DNA of 64,000 bases from Streptomyces avermitilis MA-4680 = NBRC 14893 (GTDB lineage Bacteria > Actinomycetota > Actinomycetes > Streptomycetales > Streptomycetaceae): the NCBI RefSeq assembly GCF_000009765.2, contig NC_003155.5, positions 4,650,001 through 4,714,000 on the forward strand, in the 5' to 3' direction. The position numbers and the translations under genes are program-made. Position 1 is the first letter of the stretch. Each line of letters opens with the position of its first letter. The notes beneath the pieces were generated by a model, which saw only the letters and a list, made by a program, of their open reading frames with translations, was not told the DNA's origin and made no database searches. Shown piece by piece: positions 33,675 to 41,031 of this stretch.

Positions 33675-34793
33675 TCACGCCCGCGGATAGCGGGCCAGCC
33701 ACCCCGGCGAGGACCCGCCCGGCCCGTGCAGGGCCGGGCCCTGGGTCATCTCCATCGCGAAGTCGTCCGCCAGGACCAGCATCGTGGGACGGCCCTCCAG
33801 CTCGGCCAGCCAGGCCGGCGGGAGGGCCGTCTCGCCGTGCAGGGCACCCAGCAGCCCCCCGGTCAGCGCCCCGGCCACCCCCGACGGGCCCCCGTGGTTC
33901 ACCGCGAGACACAGCCCGTGCCGGACGTCCTCCCCCACCAGCGCGCAGTACACGGCGACCGCCAGCAACCCCTCCGCCGTACCGTCCCCGGCCAGCTCCT
34001 CCACCCGCGCCGGCGTCGGCATCCCCTGCCGCACCGCACCCAGCGCGTGCTGCAACGCGTCCGCGACCGGCTGCTGCCCCGGCCGCGCCGACAGCAGCTG
34101 CAACGCCCGCTGCACGCCCGCGTCCAGGCTCTCGCCGCGCGCCAGGGCATGCACGACGACGGCGTACGCCCCCGCCGCCAGGTACGCCGTGGGGTGTCCG
34201 TGCGTCTGCGCCGCGCACTCGACGGCGAGTTGCAGCACCAGCTGCGGCTCCCAGCCGACGAGCAGCCCGAACGGCGCCGAGCGGGCCGCCGCCTCCGGCC
34301 CCGTCTCGCCCGGGTTCTTGGGCGCGCCCGGCGTGCCCATGGTCTCGTCGGCCAAGCCCAGCAGACAGGCCCGGGACGGCGAGCGGCGGGCGTACAGCCA
34401 CTCCTCGCGCGCCAGCCAGCCGTCCTCCTTGCGGCGCTCGTCGGGCCCCCAGTCGTGCTGGGTCGCCGCCCACCGCAGATACGCCCGGTGCAGATCCGTC
34501 GGCGGATGCCAGGCGCCCGTGTCCCGGCGGACCTGGGCGCGTATCAGCCCGTCGAGGCTGAAGAGCGTGAGCTGGGTCAGCTGGGTGACCGCGCCGCGCC
34601 TGCCGTGCCCGAAGGTCAGGTCGACGAGCCCCAGCGGGCCGTGCGCCTCGCGGATCTCGTCCAGGGAGAGCGCGTCCAGCGGAGCGCCGAGCGCGTCGCC
34701 GACCGCCGTGCCCAGCAGCGTTCCGCGCACCCGGCTGCGGAAGTCCTGCTGTTCGGCACGGCCCCAGACGGCACCGGCTGTCGCACCCACCAC
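33675..34793 (-). CDS. ADP-ribosylglycohydrolase-like protein, probably catalytically dead
   Basis: This 372-residue protein is clearly of the DraG/ADP-ribosylglycohydrolase fold: GTLLGTAVGDALGAP at residues 24-38, and the helix LFSLDGLIRAQVRR. However the metal-binding motifs are altered. The usual Asp-Asp-Thr before Gln-x-x-Leu-Phe reads TQLTQLTLF (70-78), and the C-terminal Gly-Asp-Ser-Asp-Ser reads NHGGPSGVAG (299-308). Both binuclear magnesium sites therefore lack their aspartates. It may bind ADP-ribose without cleaving it. The GTG start at 34793 has GGGAGG just upstream. It is divergent from the FG-GAP gene. Confidence 0.85.
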   Translation of the reverse strand: MVGATAGAVWGRAEQQDFRSRVRGTLLGTAVGDALGAPLDALSLDEIREAHGPLGLVDLTFGHGRRGAVTQLTQLTLFSLDGLIRAQVRRDTGAWHPPTDLHRAYLRWAATQHDWGPDERRKEDGWLAREEWLYARRSPSRACLLGLADETMGTPGAPKNPGETGPEAAARSAPFGLLVGWEPQLVLQLAVECAAQTHGHPTAYLAAGAYAVVVHALARGESLDAGVQRALQLLSARPGQQPVADALQHALGAVRQGMPTPARVEELAGDGTAEGLLAVAVYCALVGEDVRHGLCLAVNHGGPSGVAGALTGGLLGALHGETALPPAWLAELEGRPTMLVLADDFAMEMTQGPALHGPGGSSPGWLARYPRA

Positions 34794-34951
34794 GCCCTCC
34801 TCCCGTCCGCAACGCCCAGCACTGTAATCGAACGGGAACGATCGGCTGAGGGCCACGTTCGATCGCGAGACCATCCGCACCACAACCGTTTCGTACCGCC
34901 GATGGTCAACATGAACGACCGACGTACCAAGAACCAACACCGGGAGTCTTC

Positions 34952-36358
34952 GTGACCCACCGCATCCGCCGTCGTTCCGTACTGGGCTGTGCCGCGCTCG
35001 CCGCGCTGCTGACCGCCCCCGTGGCCCTGGCCGCACCGGCCTTCGCCGCGCCCACGACGACGCCGCCGGTGATCGACTTCAACGGCGACGGGTTCGCCGA
35101 CCTGGCGATCAGCGCGCCGAACGCCACGGTGTCGGGCGTCGGCGAGGCGGGCTACCTCTCGGTCGTGTACGGCTCCTCCGCCGGCGCCGACAGCGCGCAC
35201 CCGAAGCTGATCACGCGCGCCACCGAGGGCGTGCCCGGGGACGTCACGGAGTACGACGACTTCGGCAGCTGGACGGCGGCCCGCGACCTCGACGAGGACG
35301 GCTACACCGACCTGGTCGTCGGCGGCTACCGCACGCCCGTGGTGCTCTGGGGCTCCGCGCAGGGCCTGGGCGGCGGCACCGCGCTCGCCGGGACGACGTA
35401 CCAGGTGAGCGGCGGCGACATCGACGGCGACGGGCACGCCGACCTCGTCGCCAACGTCGGCGGCTCGCTGGAGGTGCGCTTCGGTCCCTTCACCCGCGCC
35501 GGGGTGCCCGCGCGGACCGACACGCTCGCCTTCGACGACGAGGACGGGCCGCAGGGCTTCACCGTCGGCGACGTCACCGGGGACGGCAAGGACGACGTCG
35601 TCACCCAGCACGGCTTCGAGGAGATGCAGTACAAGTCCCGCCTGTGGAAGGGCACGTCCACCGGACTGAGCAAGACCTTCCAGTCCTCCGGCCACTACAC
35701 GGTCGGCGGGGTCATCGCCGACGTGAACAAGGACGGCTACGGCGACTTCATCGCCCGCCAGGTCGACCAGGTCTCCGAGATGATGGAGTACGACGCCGGC
35801 GACATCCGCGTCGTCTACGGCTCCGCGTCCGGCTTCTCCACCCGTACCGCGAAGATCAACCAGGACACGACGGGCGTCCCGGGCGTCGGCGAGGCGGGCG
35901 ACAACAACGCGAACTACGGCGACCAGTTCGGCTACTCGCTCGCCGCCGGTGACGTGACCGGCGACGGCTACCCGGACATCGCGGTGGGCGTGCCCGGCGA
36001 GGACATCGACTCGATCCGCGAGGCGGGCTCGGTGGTCCTGCTCAAGGGCGGCCCGTCCGGCCTCACCGGCACCGGGGCGCAGGCCTTCACCCAGTCCACG
36101 TCCGGCGTCCCCGGCGCCTCCGAGAAGGGCGACTTCTTCGGCGCCTCGGTGCTGCTCGCGGACGTCAACGCCAACAACCGCGCGGACCTCGCGGTGGGCG
36201 CGCCCCAGGAGGACGGTACGTACCAGAACTCGGGCGCGGCCTGGCTCCTGCGCGGCTCGAAGACCGGCCTGACGACCACCAACATCACCTCCTTCGGCCC
36301 CAGCACGCTGAACGCCCCGGAGAAAGCTGCCCGATTCGGGGCGAACTTCGCACGCTGA
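34952..36358 (+). CDS. Secreted FG-GAP (integrin-alpha-like beta-propeller) protein
   Basis: This 468-residue protein has a signal peptide (RIRRRSVLGCAALAALLTAP to about residue 34) followed by seven FG-GAP blades. Each carries a calcium-loop motif: DFNGDGFADLAI, DLDEDGYTDLVV, DIDGDGHADLVA, DVTGDGKDDVVT, DVNKDGYGDFIA, DVTGDGYPDIAV and a weaker DVNANNRADLAV. Such propellers bind calcium outside the cell and mediate adhesion or carbohydrate interaction; no enzymatic domain is attached. The start is GTG with GGGAG upstream. It has its own promoter in the AT-richer 158-base gap facing the glycohydrolase-like gene. Confidence 0.93.
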   Translation: MTHRIRRRSVLGCAALAALLTAPVALAAPAFAAPTTTPPVIDFNGDGFADLAISAPNATVSGVGEAGYLSVVYGSSAGADSAHPKLITRATEGVPGDVTEYDDFGSWTAARDLDEDGYTDLVVGGYRTPVVLWGSAQGLGGGTALAGTTYQVSGGDIDGDGHADLVANVGGSLEVRFGPFTRAGVPARTDTLAFDDEDGPQGFTVGDVTGDGKDDVVTQHGFEEMQYKSRLWKGTSTGLSKTFQSSGHYTVGGVIADVNKDGYGDFIARQVDQVSEMMEYDAGDIRVVYGSASGFSTRTAKINQDTTGVPGVGEAGDNNANYGDQFGYSLAAGDVTGDGYPDIAVGVPGEDIDSIREAGSVVLLKGGPSGLTGTGAQAFTQSTSGVPGASEKGDFFGASVLLADVNANNRADLAVGAPQEDGTYQNSGAAWLLRGSKTGLTTTNITSFGPSTLNAPEKAARFGANFAR

Positions 36359-36378
36359 GGTAGGGGGGACGACGGGAC

Positions 36379-36429
36379 GGCGGGCGCACGGGTTCGGCGG
36401 GCGTACGGGTTCGGCGGGCGTACGGGTCC
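36379..36429. repeat. Three 17-bp tandem repeats
   Basis: GGCGGGCGTACGGGTTC and two near-identical copies stand in tandem between the convergent FG-GAP and acyltransferase genes, with a partial fourth copy after them. No function is apparent. Confidence 0.85.
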
Positions 36430-36491
36430 GGCGGGTCGGCGCGCCGAGGCCGTGCCGCCCGCTCCTCGACGCGCCGAACCCGGGCCGTCCG

Positions 36492-37670
36492 CTAGTCGGC
36501 CCGGGCCGTGGTCGACTCCGGGTGGGGCTTCGGGGGTGTGGGCCGCGGTGTCGGTCGGGGTGGCGCGGAGCGGCGGTGGCGGAGCAGGAGGCGTCTCGCC
36601 GGGCGTTCCACGCCCTCGTACAGGACCCAGGACAGGCCCAGTGCCACGGCGAACGCGGCGGCGGTGGCCGCCAGTCCGAGCAGCATGCCGTAGTGCGGGT
36701 ACTTCCCCAGCAGATTGGTGCCGGCCCGCAGCACCAGCAGGTGCACCATGTAGAAGGCGAACGAGAGTTCACCCAGCCGCACCAGCCACGGGTGCCGCCA
36801 CATCGACGGCAGACCGCGCAGGTCGGCGACGGCGGCCGCCGGGATGAGCAGCGCGAACCCGACGACCGTGCACGGCGTCGCCGGGTACCCGGCGGTGACC
36901 TGGGGAACGAAGAAGTAGCCGATGATCGTCAGGGCGAGCGAGGCCTCAAGACCCGGCCCGCGCCAGCGGCCGAGGATCACCAGCCGGGCGACGGCCGCGC
37001 CGAGGACGAACTCGGGGAGGCGGGCCGCGGGGAAGGAGTTGAGCGGCTGGCTCAGCCAGTGGTGCTCGTCCGCCCGGGCGAGGACCACGACCGCCAGCAC
37101 CGACAGCCCGGCCAACGCCGTCGACCCCCGGGCGCCGAGGCGGCGCAGCAGGACCGCCAGCAGCGGGAAAGCGGCGTAGAAGAACGCCTCGCAGGCCAGC
37201 GACCAGCTGACCGGGTCCAGCGTCTGCCACCACAGGCGCCACCAGGAGTGCACCAGCAGCACATTGGCCACCGCCTGGTGCAGGGTGGGCCTCGGCTGAT
37301 GGGCCAGGGTGAACCCCATGAGCAGCGCGATCCCGGCGGTGACCAGGTGGACCGGATAGATCCGGGCGATGCGCCGCCGCCAGAAGGCGAGCGCGCGGTC
37401 CCCCGGCCGTGCCGACCACATCAGCACGAAGCCGGAGAGGATGAAGAAGAACGACACCCCACTGGCGCCGGCCCCGAACGCCCACGTCGCGATGCGGGCA
37501 CCGGTGCCGTCGAAGTAGCCGAAGTTGCGCACATGCAGTCCGAAGACCAGCAGCGCGGCCATCCACCGCAGGCCGGTGAGGGACGGCAGCGAGGGCGCCG
37601 GCGTGCGGCCGGTCTCGGCCGTGGGCGCGGTGGCGGGCGGCGTCCGGGTTGCTCCGGTCGCCGTGGTCAT
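36492..37670 (-). CDS. Acyltransferase 3 family membrane protein
   Basis: This 392-residue protein has about ten hydrophobic helices and the acyltransferase-3 (OafA/YrhL) signatures: LTGLRWMAALLVFGLHVRNF with the catalytic-type His, FFFILSGFVLMWSARP, and RRIARIYPVHLV. These enzymes transfer acetyl or other acyl groups to surface polysaccharides or antibiotics across the membrane. Both termini are disordered and Pro/Thr-rich. The start ATG has only a weak AGGTGA site. No polysaccharide cluster is adjacent. Confidence 0.9.
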   Translation of the reverse strand: MTTATGATRTPPATAPTAETGRTPAPSLPSLTGLRWMAALLVFGLHVRNFGYFDGTGARIATWAFGAGASGVSFFFILSGFVLMWSARPGDRALAFWRRRIARIYPVHLVTAGIALLMGFTLAHQPRPTLHQAVANVLLVHSWWRLWWQTLDPVSWSLACEAFFYAAFPLLAVLLRRLGARGSTALAGLSVLAVVVLARADEHHWLSQPLNSFPAARLPEFVLGAAVARLVILGRWRGPGLEASLALTIIGYFFVPQVTAGYPATPCTVVGFALLIPAAAVADLRGLPSMWRHPWLVRLGELSFAFYMVHLLVLRAGTNLLGKYPHYGMLLGLAATAAAFAVALGLSWVLYEGVERPARRLLLRHRRSAPPRPTPRPTPPKPHPESTTARAD

Positions 37671-37909
37671 CGCGTCACCTGCCGTGAGGTAGTCATGGGG
37701 GACATGGAGGGGAGCGTTGCCTCTTCGTCACGTTTCATTCCGGGCCCGTAAGGAGCGTCACACCGGGCTCGGCGAGCACCGGCGGTACCACCCCTCCTGG
37801 GCTTGGCACTCCACCCAACGACCCGAAATGCGCACAGTCACTGGTGATCACTGGTGGGGGTGTGCAGAGGTTCTTCGAGCAGGTCGCCGGCCACGCCACG
37901 TCGATCCAC

Positions 37910-38176
37910 TCACACGGCCCGGACAGCAGACCGGTCAGCCGACGCGGCCGGCAGATGGACCTGGGCGAGCGTCTGGTGCGCCCGCACCAGGTCGTCGCCA
38001 AGACCGAGGTAACGCGTCAGATCGGCCAGCGCTTCGTCCGGACGGCCCACGGCCAACAGGGTGACGGCCCGCCGCATCAGATACCGGGCGCCATCCGGGT
38101 CGAGGGCGACGGCCGGCTCCACCGCCCGGTCCAGACCGACCGCCGGGCCCCAGGCGGTCAGCCGGTCATGACGGGC
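37910..38176 (-). pseudogene. TPR-protein remnant
   Basis: An open minus-strand frame of about 89 codons reads as a tetratricopeptide fragment: AVALDPDGARYLMRRAVTLL, AVGRPDEALADLTRYLGL, VRAHQTLAQVHL. It is blocked upstream by an in-frame TGA at 38177-38179 and has no proper start or ribosome site, so only the C-terminal end of a former gene remains. The surrounding 37671-38317 holds no intact gene. A large perfect inverted repeat lies just upstream, possibly marking an old rearrangement. Confidence 0.55.
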
Positions 38177-38197
38177 TCACGCACCGCACCCAGGACA

Positions 38198-38240
38198 ACG
38201 TCGGCCTTCACGACCACAACCAGGTCGTGAAGGCCGACGT
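38198..38240. terminator. 18-bp perfect inverted repeat after the LamG gene
   Basis: ACGTCGGCCTTCACGACC pairs perfectly with its complement after a 7-base loop. It lies 78 bases beyond the LamG stop on the minus strand and could terminate that transcript. The plus strand across it reads as protein-like sequence, so it might instead be a remnant of a duplicated coding segment. Confidence 0.55.
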
Positions 38241-38317
38241 CACGCCGGGCCCCGAATTGACCGACGGCAACTACCTGACGGCGGGGCGACCGGTTCAGGT
38301 TCGGCGCGCTGCCGGGA

Positions 38318-40429
38318 TCAGCACAGGCAAGGGTCGGTGCCCCAGCCCAGGCCGGTGATGTCGCGGTCCCGCAGCGCCCCCGCGTACGCCTGTACCTCGT
38401 CGACGTCGCCGTGCAGGTACTCGCCCCAGCCGTCGGCCGTGTGGCCGCGGCCCACCTGCAACGGGCCCGAGCTGTGCCAGCCGTCCGGGAAGTCCGCGGT
38501 CGCGGAGGTGCCGGCGACGCCGTCCAGGTAGAGCTTGACCTGGTCGGTGGCGTCGTCGTACACGACCGCGAGACGGTGGCCCTGCCCCTCGCCGCCGTCC
38601 GCCGATTCGATCTGGGACACCACGGTCTCGGCCGCGCCCCGCTCGTCCTTGACCGGCATGACCAGCTGCCAGGCGTGCTCCGACGGCTGGTAGCGCACCT
38701 TGAAGGCGTCCGTGTGCTCGCCGGCCTGCGACAGCACGGTCATCGGGTGGGCGGGTTCGGCGTCCGCCAGCCGTACGACGGCGCCGATGGTGAAGCTGCC
38801 CGAGGTGTCCGCGACCGGCTGCTCCGTGGCCGCGTAGCCCGTCTCGCCGTCCAGCTGGAGGTGGCCGTCACCGACCAGCGGGAGGGGCACGACGGGGCAG
38901 TCCGGGTCGAGCTCCGGCAGGCAGGAGCTGTCCGGGACCCGGTAGACCGTCGCGCCCGCGCCCAGCTTCAGCGGCGCCCTGCCGCTCTGCTCGGGGCTGG
39001 CACCGTCCGACGCCGTCTCCAGGGACCAGTGGCCGAGCGACTTCGGCTTGCGGTAGCCGAGTTCGGTGGCCTCGGCGGGTACGACGACCCGGTCGTAGGC
39101 GCGGACGTCACCGATGTCGCCCTGCCAGGCCGACAGACCGGAGCCCTGGCCGATCCGGAAGGCGTCGGTGGTCCGCGTGGGCTCGGCCTTCGTCTTCGTA
39201 CCGGCCTCGTGGCCGTTGACGTAGAGCTGCGCCAGGCCGGTCTCGGCGTCGTACAGGCCGAGGACGTGGGCCCACTCGCCGGTCTCCGGAGCGCCGCCCG
39301 AGACCTCCTGGCCGGCGACGGTGAAGGACCACACCGGGCCCTCGTCGCCCCTGCGCAGTCCGAGCCCGGCTCCCGTGGAGCCGGCGCCCTGGCTCACCAC
39401 CGCCATGTCCCGGTCGGTGCGCTCCGGGCGCACCCACGCGCTGACCGCGAAGGTCCCGTGCGTGTCCACGGCCGGGGCGTCGGGGGTCAGGAACGCCTGG
39501 TCGCCGCCGTCGAGGTGGGCGGTGCTGGTGAGGCCGGTGCCGTCCGGCGCGGCTCCCGCGAAGGTCACCCCGGAGCCGGCGCGCGCGGCGGTTCCGGTTT
39601 CGGCGGCCGCGCTGGTGGTGCCGGCCGGGTCGGCGAGCTTCCACTGGGAGACGGGGGCGTGGCCGGACTTCACGTTGAATTCGTACGCCGACTGGCCGCT
39701 GCTGCGTCCGGCCCGGTCGATCGCGCGGACCGTCAGCCGCTGAGGACCCGAGGCGAGCGGCAGAAAGGGAATGGTGACGGCCCCGCCGGCCTGCTGGGCG
39801 CGGACGGTTCCGTAGGGGCCGCCGATGAAGCCGTATGTGTAGGCCACGACGTCGTCCGAGGGCGAGTCCATGGTGAAGTGGCCGTACACGCCCACTCCGT
39901 CCACCCAGAACACGTCCTGTGGCTGCGGGTATTCGGGGGAGGAGAGCGCCGCCTTCTCCGGATTCACGTCGTCGTACACGAACTCGCAGGCCGAGCCGTC
40001 CTCGCCCGCGGAGCTCCAAGGCGACGTGGTGGTGCCGTCGTTGGCGCGCACCCGCCAGGAGACGACGGTGGTCGGCGGGATGTCGGACGGGAGTTGCAGG
40101 GTGAACGGGGTGCCCGAGAGCTTCGCCGTGGTCGTGTAGGTCCTGCGCTGCTCGGCGCCCTCGGTGTCCGTCCACCAGACCTCGAACTCACCGCTGACCT
40201 GGGTGCGGTCGGGGTCGTACAGCACCGCGCTCAGTTTCGGCGGTTCCGCCACGTACGGCCGCGCGTCCTCCCCCGCCGCGCACGCCTTGCTCCCGGTCTG
40301 GAGGTCCTTCACGAGCGGTCGCGCGGGCGGTGTGTTGCCCGCCGCCGCGGCCGTTCCCGGTGCCGCCAGGACCGTGGCGGCCACGGCCGCCCCCACCGCG
40401 GTCCGTCTCAGTCGGCTGTGTCTGGCCAA
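38318..40429 (-). CDS. Secreted LamG-domain protein
   Basis: This 703-residue protein has an N-terminal signal peptide (RLRRTAVGAAVAATVLAAP to about residue 32). An Ig-like region follows, then two concanavalin-like LamG domains: one around FAVSAWVRPERTDRDMAVVSQ with LYVNGHEAGTK, and one around SFTIGAVVRLADAEP with LYLDGVAGTS, each ending in a GDVRAY or GDVDEVQAY strand. Such modules bind carbohydrate or protein outside the cell; no catalytic domain is present. TTG at 40429 was chosen because GGGGAGGG lies seven bases upstream and the signal peptide then begins correctly. An in-frame GTG at 40471 is less likely. Confidence 0.9.
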   Translation of the reverse strand: MARHSRLRRTAVGAAVAATVLAAPGTAAAAGNTPPARPLVKDLQTGSKACAAGEDARPYVAEPPKLSAVLYDPDRTQVSGEFEVWWTDTEGAEQRRTYTTTAKLSGTPFTLQLPSDIPPTTVVSWRVRANDGTTTSPWSSAGEDGSACEFVYDDVNPEKAALSSPEYPQPQDVFWVDGVGVYGHFTMDSPSDDVVAYTYGFIGGPYGTVRAQQAGGAVTIPFLPLASGPQRLTVRAIDRAGRSSGQSAYEFNVKSGHAPVSQWKLADPAGTTSAAAETGTAARAGSGVTFAGAAPDGTGLTSTAHLDGGDQAFLTPDAPAVDTHGTFAVSAWVRPERTDRDMAVVSQGAGSTGAGLGLRRGDEGPVWSFTVAGQEVSGGAPETGEWAHVLGLYDAETGLAQLYVNGHEAGTKTKAEPTRTTDAFRIGQGSGLSAWQGDIGDVRAYDRVVVPAEATELGYRKPKSLGHWSLETASDGASPEQSGRAPLKLGAGATVYRVPDSSCLPELDPDCPVVPLPLVGDGHLQLDGETGYAATEQPVADTSGSFTIGAVVRLADAEPAHPMTVLSQAGEHTDAFKVRYQPSEHAWQLVMPVKDERGAAETVVSQIESADGGEGQGHRLAVVYDDATDQVKLYLDGVAGTSATADFPDGWHSSGPLQVGRGHTADGWGEYLHGDVDEVQAYAGALRDRDITGLGWGTDPCLC

Positions 40430-40671
40430 GTCGTCGCCCTCCCCATGCAATTCCTGAGGCTCGTGGATCACACGAGCCGCAGGAGGCTAACAGGAGTCAC
40501 TGACACCGCCGTAGCGAATATGTCCCAACTCGCATTCTTGGCAGCTCAGTTGCAGGTGAGTAGCCGTACTCATGCCGGGCCGCGGGCGCAGCCGTCATCT
40601 TTGGGTCACAGCCCTCCGGCGCACCGCGCGGAAGGGAGCCCACGCGATCGACCCACCCACCGGAGGACCTC

Positions 40672-41025
40672 ATGGACATCTCCCGCCGCAGCCGTGCCCT
40701 GCTCGCCCCGGCCGGGGACAACTGGCTCTCGCGCGTCTATCTGGCCGTGGTCGTCGCCGCGACCGGGTTCGTCCTCTACGACGCCGCGTTCGTCTCCCAC
40801 CCCGACGCCTCGCTGGCGGCCGTGGTGCCGTGGCTGCTGACCGCCCCGCTGAGCCTGCTCTACACGCTGCTGCCCGACGACGTGCTCAGCGGTGCGCCCA
40901 CCGGTGTTGCCACGGCCCTCTATGTGGCCGGAATCGCGGTCGCCGCGACGGCCAACGCCGTGTTCATGGGCGTGGCCCTGCGCAGGATCCGCCCGTCGGC
41001 CCCGCGCACCGCCGCCAGCGCCTGA
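40672..41025 (+). CDS. Small membrane protein (SCO-type hypothetical)
   Basis: This 117-residue protein has three hydrophobic segments: residues 19-41, 46-68 and 77-103 (the last written as YVAGIAVAATANAVFMGVALRR), with a short acidic turn LPDDVLSG between the second and third. No motif gives a function. The ATG has CGGAGG five to six bases upstream. It is convergent with fbiC, with only six bases between the stops, so their transcripts must overlap. Confidence 0.8.
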   Translation: MDISRRSRALLAPAGDNWLSRVYLAVVVAATGFVLYDAAFVSHPDASLAAVVPWLLTAPLSLLYTLLPDDVLSGAPTGVATALYVAGIAVAATANAVFMGVALRRIRPSAPRTAASA

Positions 41026-41031
41026 CTCCCC

